Part shown: positions 1 through 9,911 of the stretch, one piece after another
Numbering within the stretch: position 1 is the first letter of the stretch
Layout of the letters: each line of letters opens with the position of its first letter
NCBI GenBank assembly: GCA_963775875.1
Contig: CAVZKP010000037.1
Span: 62,001 to 126,000, forward strand
Length of the DNA: 64,000 nt
Source of the DNA: AP-15 sp963775875
GTDB taxonomy: Bacteria; Pseudomonadota; Alphaproteobacteria; ATCC43930; CGMCC-115725
Reading direction: 5' to 3'
Program-made: the position numbers and the translations under genes
Notes under the pieces: model-generated
What the model was told of the DNA's origin: nothing
What the model saw: the letters and a program-made list of their open reading frames with translations, nothing else
Databases searched by the model: none

Positions 1-1236
1 GCGCTCGGCGCGGGCTCGCGCCGAACGGATGTCGAGCGACTTCGCCTCGTCGTCGCTGGTCGCCAGTTCGAGGTCGGCGGCCGAGACCAACGCGCCATCG
101 GTCATCACCACGGCGCGCTTGATCCGGTTTTCGAGCTCGCGCACATTGCCCGGCCAAGGATGGTTCTTGATTGCGGCGAGCGCCGAAGAGCTGATGCCGC
201 GGGTCGCGCGCTCATATTCGGCGGCGAACCGGCGCAGAAAAAAGCTGGCCAGCACGACCGCATCGGCCGGGCGCTCGCGCAGCGGCGGAACCCGCACCGT
301 GACTTCGTTGAGGCGATAGAACAAATCTTCGCGGAAACTCCCTTGGGCCATCATTCGATCGAGGTCCTGGTTGGTCGCACAGACGATTCGCACGTCCACC
401 TGAACCGGTTTGCGTCCGCCGATCCGCTCGACGATCTGATCCTGCAGAAACCGCAGCAGCTTGACCTGCATCGGCAGCGGCAGATCGCCGATTTCGTCGA
501 GAAACAGCGTGCCGCGATGCGCGCTCTCGATCCGGCCGATGCTCTGTCTGACAGCGCCGGTAAAGGCGCCTTTTTCATGGCCGAACAGCTCGCTTTCCAG
601 CAGCGTCTCGGGGATCGCCGCACAATTGATCGGGATGAACGGCGCACGGCCGCGCCGGCTGAGTTTGTGAATGGCATGGGCGAGCAGCTCCTTTCCGGTG
701 CCGCTTTCGCCCAGCAGCAAGACCGTGACATCGGTCGGCGCCAGCTTCTCGATATTGCGCAGCACCCGCAGCATTTCGGGGCTGTTGGCAATGATGCCGT
801 CGATCGGCGAGGCGATCGCGGCCTCGTTCAGCCTGCGGTTTTCGGCCTCGAGCTCGAACATCTGCTCGGCGCGGCCGACGATCATCCGCAATACCTCGAT
901 GTCGATCGGCTTCTGATAGAAATCGTAGGCGCCGAGCGCAATTGCCCGCAGCGCGTGCTCGCGGGTCTCATTGCCGGTGGCGATGATGACCTTGGTTGCC
1001 GGGACGACCTCGCGGATCTCGGTCAACGTCGCCAAACCCTCCGAGGCGCCGTCCGGATCCGGCGGCAGCCCGAGATCGAGGATGGCGACCGGAACCGCGG
1101 CATCCCTGATAATCTCGATCGCCTCGTGACGGTTGGCGGCCGGATATACCTTGTGGTCGGAAAACGCCCAGCGGAGCTGGCGCAGAAGTCCGGCGTCGTC
1201 ATCGACGATCAGCAGCGATTTCGGCATCGGCGCCAT
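1..1236 (-). CDS. prsR: PrsR-type sigma-54-dependent response regulator (partial, C-terminus beyond window)
   Basis: NtrC-family response regulator that would activate sigma-54 promoters in response to the sensor kinase encoded just upstream. The 412 visible codons begin with a receiver domain (about residues 1-125): acidic pocket VDDD near residue 11, phospho-acceptor Asp54 in AILDLGLPP. An AAA+ domain follows with Walker A GESGTGKE, the sigma-54 contact loop GAFTGA and an arginine-rich sensor region. The Fis-type HTH should lie beyond base 1. The start ATG at 1236 lies 5 bases after the prsK stop; a second ATG at 1227 is also possible. In the XrtA/PEP-CTERM systems this regulator pairs with PrsK to control exopolysaccharide and exosortase-substrate genes. 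Assignment rests on domain order plus neighbours. Confidence 0.88.
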   Translation of the reverse strand, partial: MAPMPKSLLIVDDDAGLLRQLRWAFSDHKVYPAANRHEAIEIIRDAAVPVAILDLGLPPDPDGASEGLATLTEIREVVPATKVIIATGNETREHALRAIALGAYDFYQKPIDIEVLRMIVGRAEQMFELEAENRRLNEAAIASPIDGIIANSPEMLRVLRNIEKLAPTDVTVLLLGESGTGKELLAHAIHKLSRRGRAPFIPINCAAIPETLLESELFGHEKGAFTGAVRQSIGRIESAHRGTLFLDEIGDLPLPMQVKLLRFLQDQIVERIGGRKPVQVDVRIVCATNQDLDRMMAQGSFREDLFYRLNEVTVRVPPLRERPADAVVLASFFLRRFAAEYERATRGISSSALAAIKNHPWPGNVRELENRIKRAVVMTDGALVSAADLELATSDDEAKSLDIRSARARAER

Positions 1237-1241
1237 CGCTC

Positions 1242-3227
1242 TCACCCCGTGGCCGGAGGGGCTGCGGATTCGTGGTCGCGGATCACGGGCAGGGTGATCC
1301 GCATCGTCGTGCCGGTGCCCGGTTCGGAGATCACCTCGATATCGCCCCCCGCCATGCGGATCAGCTCGCGCGTTTGAAAAGCGCCGATGCCGTATCCGCC
1401 TGATTTCGTCGAACGGAACGGCAGGAATAACTCATCGCGGATGAAGGTTTCGTTCATTCCGGCGCCGCGATCGGCGACATCGATGACGAATTGGCTGCCG
1501 CGCCGGCGCGCCGATACGGTGACCGGATCGCCGGCGGGCGTGGCCTCATGCGCGTTCTGGATCAGGTGGGTGAGCGCGGAGTGTAGGCGTTCGGGAGCGA
1601 TCGAGACGACTGTGTCGACGGCCTCGCTGCCAGTCTCGCTGCCGGTCTCGACGACGACCGACCCGGAGGTGAAACCGGCGGCCACGGCGGCCACGATCGC
1701 CTCGGGGTTGACCAGATGGGGCGGCCGCGGCGCGGCGTCGGCCTTGAGCTGGCTGAGCAGATGGTTCATGCCCGCCACCGCATCCTCGACCGTCTGAAGC
1801 ATGTCGCGCTGAAAGTCGGGATTGTCGATATAGCGCCTCGCATTTGACACGACGAGGCCGAGCTGGCTCGCCAGGTTTTTGATATCGTGCACGACAAAGG
1901 CGAACCGCTTGCTGTACTCGGTCAGCAGTTCGGCATCGCGCAACCCCTTGGTCGAGCGTTCCTCGGCAAGATAGCTCGCGGCTTGACGGCCGGCCGCGCG
2001 CAGCAGATCGAACGCCTCCCAATCGAGGCCGACCGTGTGAGTCGCCCGATCGAGCACGACAAAGCCGACGATTTCGCGGCGATGCGACAGCGGTACCGCC
2101 AGCCACGCCCGGGGCGGCGCGAACAACCAGGTCTCGCCTGCCATATCGGACGGGCATTCCTGGATCCAGGCGCCGTCGCGGAAGCCCGCGACGAATAAAT
2201 CGTCGGCCGCCACCTTTGCGCCCTGGTCGGCCCGAACCTTCCATGCCGCGGTCGGATTATACCCGCCCGCCGGCCCCAGCGACCACAGCATCCCGGACGG
2301 GCTGTCGACGAATTCGGCGAGCGCGCGAATAATCCTGACCTGGAGCTCCTCGGCCTCACGCGGCTCCGAAATCAGATCGATGAATTTCAGCCACTCGACC
2401 CGATAATCGTAGCGATGGGTAAAAAAATTGCGCGAGATCAGAAATTTAAGCCGCTGGCGATAGCTGCCGGAGGACAGCACCGTGAGCAGGACGACGATGC
2501 TGCCAAACAGCATCGCCAGCTGCAGCACCAACCCCCAATCGCCGCCGAACCCGCGCAGCAACATGCCGACGATGGCCACCGCCAGCAGAAAGCACCCGCT
2601 CGCCAACAGGGTCATGGTGTGCAGCACGACCTGGCGCGAGACGTGAATGTCGACCCGCCATTCGCGATTGCGCGCCATCGCCAGCGCCAGCAACGGCGTC
2701 ATGAACGCCGCCGCGATCGGACGCCCGAGCGCCAGGCCGGGATCGACCCGGCCGCGCGTGATGAACGCATCCGAGAAGAAAAACAGCTCATAGGCGTAGA
2801 GCAGACCCAGAGCCAGGCAGATCGGCCATACGTGCCAGCGTCGCGAGACCGCGCTGTTGCGCCACAGATTCTCGATCGTCAGCAGGCCGAACACACCGAA
2901 CCCGACGCGGACCAGCAGCTGCGCGTAGAAGGTCGCGAGATCCACGCCGAGGATCAGGGTCCACAGGTCGATCGCAATCGCCAGGCTGCAGAAAATTGCC
3001 GCGGCAACGAGATAGCGCCGCCCGACCTCCGAATCCTCGCGGGCGCGCATCGTGACCAGGGCCACCGCGAACAGCAGCCATGCAGACAATCTGACGCTAT
3101 CGAGGAGCGGCGGGACCCCGGTCGGGAGCTTTGCGGCAGCCGCCGATGCCGCCGCCCAGGCGGCCGAGGCAACGCAGCAGCCGATGATCGCGACCCCGGT
3201 TCGACTGGTCCGGCCGCGCAAAACCAT
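1242..3227 (-). CDS. prsK: PrsK-type membrane sensor histidine kinase of XrtA/PEP-CTERM systems
   Basis: Sensor kinase, 661 residues from the first ATG. Roughly the first 255 residues are a run of hydrophobic helices, followed by a GAF-like region (about 275-420). The phospho-acceptor box is VVHDIKNLASQ with His447, typical of PrsK-like kinases. The HATPase domain has the N box LTHLIQNAHEA (Asn558), G1 DRGAGM (586-591) and G2 GYGIG. It sits 5 bases from the PrsR regulator and downstream of the sugar transferase, the usual PrsK/PrsR arrangement. The frame stays open upstream of the ATG and codes for a further hydrophobic stretch (GCALGFVLIVVL) with no in-frame ATG, GTG or TTG seen. The true start may therefore be a non-standard codon or hidden by an indel. 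It probably signals envelope or exopolysaccharide status; the ligand is unknown. Confidence 0.85.
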   Translation of the reverse strand: MVLRGRTSRTGVAIIGCCVASAAWAAASAAAAKLPTGVPPLLDSVRLSAWLLFAVALVTMRAREDSEVGRRYLVAAAIFCSLAIAIDLWTLILGVDLATFYAQLLVRVGFGVFGLLTIENLWRNSAVSRRWHVWPICLALGLLYAYELFFFSDAFITRGRVDPGLALGRPIAAAFMTPLLALAMARNREWRVDIHVSRQVVLHTMTLLASGCFLLAVAIVGMLLRGFGGDWGLVLQLAMLFGSIVVLLTVLSSGSYRQRLKFLISRNFFTHRYDYRVEWLKFIDLISEPREAEELQVRIIRALAEFVDSPSGMLWSLGPAGGYNPTAAWKVRADQGAKVAADDLFVAGFRDGAWIQECPSDMAGETWLFAPPRAWLAVPLSHRREIVGFVVLDRATHTVGLDWEAFDLLRAAGRQAASYLAEERSTKGLRDAELLTEYSKRFAFVVHDIKNLASQLGLVVSNARRYIDNPDFQRDMLQTVEDAVAGMNHLLSQLKADAAPRPPHLVNPEAIVAAVAAGFTSGSVVVETGSETGSEAVDTVVSIAPERLHSALTHLIQNAHEATPAGDPVTVSARRRGSQFVIDVADRGAGMNETFIRDELFLPFRSTKSGGYGIGAFQTRELIRMAGGDIEVISEPGTGTTMRITLPVIRDHESAAPPATG

Positions 3228-3306
3228 CAGTACGACGATCAGGACGAACCCGAGCGCACATCCCGAATAAACGGTTTCAACGACGACGGTGGCCAGCTTC
3301 GTTGTC

Positions 3307-4717
3307 CTATCTCGCGCCGTGGTTCCAGAAGATCACCCGGGCCGTCTGCAGCAATATTACGAAATCGAGGAAGATACTCTGATTTTTTACATAGTAGAGA
3401 TCAAAGGACAGCTTGCGCCGCGCGTCCTCGATCGAGGCGCCATAGGGATAATTGATCTGCGCCCAGCCGGTGATGCCGGGCCGCACCCAGTGGCGCTCGG
3501 AGTAATAGGGAATGACCGCGGCGAGGTTGGCGACGAAATAGGGCCGCTCCGGGCGCGGCCCGACAAAGCTCATATCGCCGCGCAGCACATTCAGGATCTG
3601 CGCGAGTTCGTCGATGCGCAATTTGCGGATGATCGCCCCGACGCGGGTGACCCGGGGATCGCCTTTCGCCGCCCATTTGGGGCTGCCGTCCGGCTCGGCG
3701 TCGATCCGCATGCTGCGGAATTTCAGAGATGGTGAAGGCCTGGCCGCGCACGCCGACCCGCTCCTGACGGTAGAGGATCGGCCCCCGGCTGTCGAGCTTG
3801 ATCAGGCAGGCGGTCGCCGCCAGCAATGGCAGGGAGAAGACCAGCAATGCCAAACTGACCATGATGTCGAAGGCGCGCTTCAGCAGCTTGTCGACGACCC
3901 CGCAGCGAAAGCCGTCGGAGTAGAACAGCCAGCTGGGGCGCAGGGCTTCGAGATCGACCGTTCGCGTTTCGCGCTCCCAAAAATCCAGGAAATCGGTCAC
4001 TTTGATGCCGGTGAGCTTGCAATGCAGCAGCTGGCGCACCGGCAGCCCGCGCCGATCGTCGGTCGCGACCACGATTTCGCTGGCGCACACCCGGTAGCCG
4101 AGATCGGCAAGCGAGTCCGGATCTTCCGCCGCCCAGTCGAGCATGTCGGCGCCGGCCGAGCCGCGCTCGCCCGGCATCCGCACGAACGACACCGGGACGA
4201 AATGCTGATTTTCGCCGGCCTCGACCAAACCGGCGATCCGCGCTGCCTGGGTGCCGTTGCCGAGGACGACGATCCGCCGCTTCAACAGCCCGCGGCCCAG
4301 GGTCACCAGGAAGGTCCCGCGCGTCAGCGTGATGCAGCCGAGCCAGATCAGCGTCGCCTTCAATGGCAGATTTCTGGCGTCCGGCAGTTGTCGCAACCCT
4401 TCGCGCCAATAGGAGGTCGCGACCAGGAGGAGCATCAGCACCAGCACAAAGGCGACCGCGATTCTGCTGATGAGCACGCGAAAATCGACGAACGCCTGTT
4501 GCCCGTAGAGACCGACCGCAACCATAGCGGCAATCGCCGCGACCGACAGACCCGCCGAAAACTGGGCGGGAAAGCTCGACACGCCAAAGTTCAGTTGCGC
4601 AATCCCGCTCGTCTGAGACAACATCTGGTAGAATGCGCCAGTGATCAGCAGCGCGTCCGACGACACCAGCAGCACGACCGAAACAGGGACAAAATGTCTG
4701 AACAGTCTGAGCTGCAT
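3307..4717 (-). CDS. EpsB-type undecaprenyl-phosphate sugar (glycosyl-1-phosphate) transferase, frameshifted
   Basis: Membrane sugar-1-phosphate transferase that starts exopolysaccharide repeat assembly on undecaprenyl phosphate. The N-terminal half has several transmembrane helices and a Rossmann-like segment (RIVVLGNGTQAARI). The C-terminal bacterial sugar transferase domain has KRAFDIMVSLALL, ILYRQERVG, FVGPRPERPYF and RPGITGWAQI, all family signatures. The reading frame breaks at about 3722-3730, inside the normally invariant KFRSM motif: one extra base separates TI from KFRSMRIDAEPDG. Without that base the product is about 469 residues, a normal length. Neighbouring prsK and prsR place it in an XrtA/PEP-CTERM exopolysaccharide locus continuing to the left of the window. 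The start ATG at 4717 precedes a membrane helix. Confidence 0.85.
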
Positions 4718-5022
4718 CGCCAATTGCAAATGTGTTAATATTGCCAACCGTCTGCGTCGAGACGGCGCTGCCGTTAGCGCGCGAGTATAATAGCAGCAAG
4801 CCATGCAGCCGTCCAGTAGAACGCGGCGAGCGATCGAGTGGCCGACCGGATTTGACCTCGGCGAATAGTTAACGGAACGGTGCGGCGTCGGACCGGTTCC
4901 GACCGGTGATCCGGGGCGTCGGCAGGCGGTCGGACGACAGCGCGGCCCGTCGCGATCGCCGCCGCGCCGCTCCAATGCGAAGCGGCGGCGGGATCGGCCC
5001 CGGATGCCGGCGCTCGCCGCCC
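4718..5022. other. intergenic region between sugar transferase and LysR gene
   Basis: About 305 bases between the minus-strand sugar transferase start and the 3' end of the minus-strand LysR gene. It should hold the promoter of the exopolysaccharide genes. I see no convincing gene, terminator hairpin or clear sigma-54 motif in it. Confidence 0.5.
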
Positions 5023-5988
5023 TCAATCATCGGCAATGCCGGCCGCGGTGCGCCGGCGATCGATCGGCACGAGGGTCGGGGGCGGATGTGCGGGCTGCGA
5101 TGTCTGCGGCACCCCGGCGAGGGCGTCCCGGTGCTGGTCGAAGAGTTCCCGGATCCAGCCGATCACCGCACGCACGCAGGCGGCCCGCCGCAGGTCTCGG
5201 TGGACGATCACCCAATAGTCGGCTGCGAGTTCCGGAACCGGATCGGTGATCCGCTCGAGGACCGAGTCACCGTCGGCGGCATAGCATGGCAGCAGCCCGA
5301 TCCCGACCCCGGCGCGAACCGCTTCGAGGCGCATCGGCAGGCTGGTGGCGCGCAACACCACCCGCCCGGCGGAGCCGCGGATCTGCTGATCGAGCCAGCG
5401 TGCGCTGACATAATGGCCCTGCTCCTCGGTATAGGTGATCCACGGCTCGCCGCGTCGCAATCGAGGGTTGTTCCCGTCGCGTCGCCGGTAGAGCGCGCCG
5501 GCGATCAGGCCGACCTTGAAGACGAACAGATTGCCGGCCTCGGGGACGCCGTGGCGGAGCGCGAGGTCGGCGTCTCGGCGCGCCAGGTTTGCGGTCTGCG
5601 GCGATTCCACGAGTTCGAGGGTGATCCCCGCCGGCAGGCCGCTGCCGCTGGTCGAGGCGAGGTGGCGGGCGAGAAAACCGGCGGCCCATTCGCCGACCGA
5701 GACCCGCACGGTTCCGCTGAGCGTCGGCGAGGCCGCAACCCGGCGCCGTTCGAGCGCCAGGGCCGCGGTTTCGAGCCGTTCGGCCGCAGCGATCAGAGCC
5801 TCGCCGGCAGCGTTGAGCCGCAATCCCTCGGGCAGGCGGTCGAACAGCGCCGGACCGCCGAAGGCCGCTTCGAACGCCGCCAGCCTTCGGCCGACGGTCG
5901 GCTGGCTCAAACCGAGCGTCCGGCCCGCGGCGCGCAATGATCCGTGCCGGGCCACGGCGAGAAAGATCCGGATATCGTCCCAATCCAT
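5023..5988 (-). CDS. LysR-family transcriptional regulator
   Basis: A 321-residue LysR-type regulator. The first 60 residues form the winged HTH (DIRIFLAVARHGSLRAAGRT, then LSQPTVGRRLAAFE). A linker helix follows, then a periplasmic-binding-like effector domain with the usual two-lobe pattern (NLARRDADLALRHG; GVGIGLLPCYAAD). The gene is divergent from the large ABC exporter 192 bases away, and LysR proteins commonly control the divergent neighbour. A 10-base palindrome in the shared spacer (6021-6030) is a candidate operator. The effector is unknown. The Pro/Arg-rich tail after about residue 295 is longer than usual and may be read-through rather than a functional domain. Confidence 0.9.
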   Translation of the reverse strand: MDWDDIRIFLAVARHGSLRAAGRTLGLSQPTVGRRLAAFEAAFGGPALFDRLPEGLRLNAAGEALIAAAERLETAALALERRRVAASPTLSGTVRVSVGEWAAGFLARHLASTSGSGLPAGITLELVESPQTANLARRDADLALRHGVPEAGNLFVFKVGLIAGALYRRRDGNNPRLRRGEPWITYTEEQGHYVSARWLDQQIRGSAGRVVLRATSLPMRLEAVRAGVGIGLLPCYAADGDSVLERITDPVPELAADYWVIVHRDLRRAACVRAVIGWIRELFDQHRDALAGVPQTSQPAHPPPTLVPIDRRRTAAGIADD

Positions 5989-6020
5989 CGGCTACCCGCT
6001 CGGCCCCGTTTTCCGACACA

Positions 6021-6030
6021 GATACGTATC
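6021..6030. promoter_or_regulatory. palindrome GATACGTATC, candidate LysR operator
   Basis: A perfect 10-base palindrome 32 bases upstream of the LysR start and 151 bases upstream of the ABC exporter start. It lies in the most AT-rich part of the spacer, next to ATGTTATCTCAGAAT. LysR sites usually contain T-N11-A dyads, so this is a plausible recognition half of such a site. Inferred from position and symmetry only. Confidence 0.35.
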
Positions 6031-6180
6031 ATGTTATCTCAGAATTGTCGATTGCCGCTATCCTGGCGTATCGCTAGGCTGACGATCGCATTGTAGGGAT
6101 GCCGGCGGTGGGGACCGATCATTACCCGATCGGACCAGACGTGCCGGCGATCACCGCAGGCGGGAGAGGGAACGGCGCCG

Positions 6181-9100
6181 ATGTATTTCGACCGACGCTT
6201 GTGGGAATTGACGCGCGGGCTGCGCGGATGGATCGCTTTTGCCATTCTCCTGGGGCTGGTCGCCTCGGTCGTCGGCATCGCCCGCTTTGTGATCCTGGGC
6301 GTGCTGCTATCGCATGTTTTCAACGGCGGCGGGCTGCTCGCGGTGGCGATCCCGGCGGTCGGCGTCGCCGCCGCGGTGATGCTGCGCGGATCGATCGAGC
6401 ACCACCGGGCGATGGTCTCGCACCGCACCGCGACGCGGGTGCAGGAGACGCTGCGCGGCCGGCTTTACGACAAGATCGCCGAACTCGGCCCGGCCTGGTT
6501 CGCCGGCGAGCGCACCGGCGGCGTCATGCTGTCGATCGTCGACGGCGTCGAGCAATTGCAGACCTTCTTCGGCCAGTATGTGCCGCAGCTGTCGATCGCG
6601 GTGCTGACGCCGATCGCGATTTTTGCCTTTATCGCCTGGTGGGACGTGCCGGTGGCGACGGTGATGCTGGTCTTCGCGCTGGTCACCCTGATCGCGCCCA
6701 CCGTTTTCGTCCAGACCGAGCGTCGCACCAGCCAGGGGCGCCAGCAGGCACTGAAAGCATTTGGCTCGGAGTTTCTCGACGGCGTCCAGGGCCTGCCGAC
6801 CTTGAAGGCGTTTGGCCAGAGCCGGGCCTTCGGCCGGCGGCTGGCCGACAAGGCGCGCGAATTGTGCGACAGCACCCTGCGCGTTCTGTCGACCGGAGTG
6901 ATGACCCGCGGCATCACCGATTGCGGGGTGGCGATCGGCGCCGCCGCGGCGCTGGCGCTCGGCGTGTGGCGGGTGTCGCACGGGCTGATGAGCATCCAGG
7001 CGTTGCTGATCGTGCTGATGGCCGGGACCGAGGTGTTCCGCCCGTTGCGCGACCTGCGCATGGTCTTGCACCAGGGCATGGTCGGGCAGTCGGCCGCCGC
7101 CGGCATCAATGCGCTGCTGGCGGCCGAGCCGCTGGTGCCCCCGCACCCGGCGAATCGGCCGCAGGCGAGCGTCCCGCTAATCCCGACCATCGCCTTCGAG
7201 GATGTTCATTTCGCCTATCCCGGCGGCCGCGGCGCGGCCCATGACGGGCTCTCCTTCAGCGTCGGCGCCGGCGACAAGATCGGCATCGTCGGCCCGAGCG
7301 GCTCGGGCAAATCCTCGGTCGCGCGCCTGCTGCTGCGCCTGTTCGACCCACAAGACGGGAACGTGCTGGTCGGCGGGCGCGATCTGCGGACGCTCGATCC
7401 CGAGGCGGTGCGCCGGATGATCGCCGTGGTGCACCAGGACACCTATCTGTTCCACGGCACGGTCGAAGAGAATCTGCGGCTCGGCAAGCCCGATGCCGAT
7501 CGCCACGAGCTCGAGGCGGCGGCTCGCGACGCCAATGCGCACGAGTTCATCTCGGCCCTGCCGCAAGGCTACCAGACGATGATCGGCGAGCGCGGCGTCA
7601 TGCTGTCGGGCGGCCAGCGCCAGCGGCTGGCGATCGCCCGCGCCTTGCTGCGGGATGCGCCGATCCTGATCCTCGACGAGGCGCTGTCGTCGGTCGATGC
7701 CGAAAACGAGGCGGTGATCCAGCAGGGCCTCGACCGGCTCTCGGCCGGGCGCACCACCCTGATCCTGGCGCACCGGCTGTCGAGCGTGATCGGCGCCGAC
7801 CGTATCCTGGTCCTCGATCACGGCCGCGTCGTCGAATCGGGTCGTCACGCCGAACTGATCCGCCGGGACGGTCCCTATCGCCGGCTGATGGGGGCGCAGG
7901 CCGAGGAGCGCGAGGGCGACCTCGCCTTGGTCGAGGACAATGCCGCGGCCGGCACGCCCGGCGAGCGCGAGCGGATCGAACTGGCCGCCGAAACGGCGCC
8001 GGTCGAGCTCGCGGTTGAGGCCGCCTCGGTCAGCTGGGCGGCGACGCTCGGCACTCTGGTCGAGATCATCAAGCCGTGGCGCCGGCGCTTTGCGGTCGTC
8101 GTCGGCTCCGGCATCGCGCGGGTCGCCGCCTTTATCGGCGTCGGCATCATCGGCGCGCTCGCCGTCGCCGCGGTAAAGACCGGATCGCCATTCGGCTTTC
8201 TGTTGGTGCTGCTGGCCTTGGCCGCGCCGCTCGCCGGGCTGCTGCATTGGCTCGAAATCCTGGCTCGCCCATGACATCGCCTATCGGCTATTGGCAGAGA
8301 TGCGGATCGCCCTGTTCGCCAAGCTCGATGCGCTGGCGCCGGCCTATCTGATGCGACGGCGCTCGGGCGATCTGATCGCGCTGGCCAGCCAGGACGTCGA
8401 GACCGTCGAGTATTTCTTTGCCCATACCGTGGCCCCGGCACTGGTCGCGATATTGGTGCCGGCGACGGTGCTGATCGTGCTGGCCGTCGTCGCCTGGCCG
8501 ATCGCCTTGGCGCTGCTGCCCTTTGTCTTGTTCGCGGCATTGGCGCCGGTGGTGACGCGGGCGCGAATCGACCGTCTCGGCGCCCAGGCGCGCGACGCGC
8601 TGGGGCTGTTGGGCGCCTATGTGACCGAGACCATCCAGGGCCTCAACGACCTGGTCGCGTTTCAGGCGGTCGCTGGAAGGCGCCGGAGCTTTATCGAGTT
8701 GGTGCGCAGCTATCAGCAGATCCGCCTCGAATTGCTCGGCGATCTGTCGGCGCAGACCGCCCGGCTGGAAACCGTGACCGGGCTCGGCGGGCTCGCGGTC
8801 GCGGTCGTCGGCGCGCGGCTCGCCGCCGAGCATCAGCTCGCGCCGACCATGCTGCCGTTGCTGATCCTGCTGTCCCTGTCCTCGTTCCTGCCGATCTCGG
8901 AGATCGCCCAGGTCAGCCGCCAGCTCGCCGACACGATCGCCTCGACCCGCCGGCTCTATGCCGTGCATCGCGAGCAGCCCGCCGTCGTCGACGGCCCGCT
9001 ATGCCCGCCCGAACCGGCCGGCGGCTCGGCGATCCGCTTCGAGGGAGCGAGCTTTACCTATCCCGGCGCCCGCCGCCCGGCATTGGCCGACATCCGGCTC

Positions 9101-9784
9101 GAGGTGCCGGCCGGGGCGACCTTGGCGTTGGTCGGCCGGTCCGGGGCCGGCAAGACCACGATCGCCAATTTGTTGCTGCGGTTCTGGGACCCGACCGCCG
9201 GGCGGATCATGATCGACGGGGTCGATCTGCGCGATTTCGAGCTCGACCATCTGCGCCGCCGCGTTTCCTTGGTGTCGCAGGACACCTACCTGTTCAACGA
9301 CACCCTGCGCGCCAATGTCGCGCTGGCCCGACCCGAGGCCGACGAGGCGGCGATCCGTCGCGCGCTCGAACAGGCCGCCCTCGCCGAATTTGTCGAAAGC
9401 CTGCCCGAGGGGCTCGACACCCCGTGCGGCGAGCGCGGCGTGCAGCTCTCCGGCGGGCAGCGCCAGCGGGTCGCCATCGCCCGCGCCTTTCTAAAGAACG
9501 CGCCGACCCTGGTGCTCGACGAGGCCACCTCGCATCTCGATGCGGTCAGCGAGGCGCAGGTGCGCGGCGCCCTCGATACCTTGATGCGCGATCGCACCAC
9601 GATCGTCATCGCCCACCGGCTCTCGACCGTGCGCAACGCCGATCTGCTGGCGGTGCTCGACCACGGCCGCCTGATCGAGACCGGCAGCCACGCCGAGCTG
9701 CTCGCCCGCAACGGCCTCTACGCCCGCCTGATCCGCCACCAGATCGAAGGCGCCCGCCAGCCGCTCCGCGCCGTCGGCGATTAG
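6181..9784 (+). CDS. fused tandem ABC exporter (CydDC-like), frameshifted between halves
   Basis: Two complete exporter halves (membrane domain plus ATPase each) encoded in series. The first half (6181 to about 8060) has Walker A GPSGSGKSS, signature LSGGQRQRLAIARALL and Walker B ILILDEALSSVD. The second has Walker A GRSGAGKTT, LSGGQRQRVAIARAF and LVLDEATSHLD. The frame breaks at 8254-8260 inside the second membrane domain: dropping one A from the GAAATCC run gives LESWLAHDIAYRLLAEMR. The repaired protein is about 1200 residues, a single-chain heterodimer-type exporter. The closest family I recognise is CydD/CydC, which exports cysteine or glutathione to the periplasm; the next gene, a glutathione transferase, fits a thiol link but does not prove it. 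A purine-rich RBS (GGGAGAGGG) precedes the ATG. Confidence 0.85.
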
Positions 9785-9846
9785 AGCGGCGCGGTCCGAA
9801 CGAATTTAGCAAGCAAAGCCTGGAGACGTGAATGCAGTCGGCTATC

Positions 9847-9875
9847 TTGTCAATGACGTATGTTCAGTATATGTT
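9847..9875 (+). promoter_or_regulatory. candidate sigma-70 promoter for the glutathione transferase
   Basis: TTGTCA (9847-9852), a 17-base spacer and TATGTT (9870-9875) lie in a locally AT-rich spacer 37 bases upstream of the GST start. Spacing and hexamers fit a housekeeping promoter. A prediction by eye only. Confidence 0.4.
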
Positions 9876-9911
9876 CCTCCTATCGCTAGCCTCAGCGAAA
9901 CGGAGACGCGA

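Noticed and set aside
160..1377. Long plus-strand reading frame of about 400 codons at the left end
   Set aside because: It is antisense to prsR; the minus strand encodes receiver and AAA+ motifs, the plus strand only Arg/Gln-rich sequence typical of GC-rich shadows.
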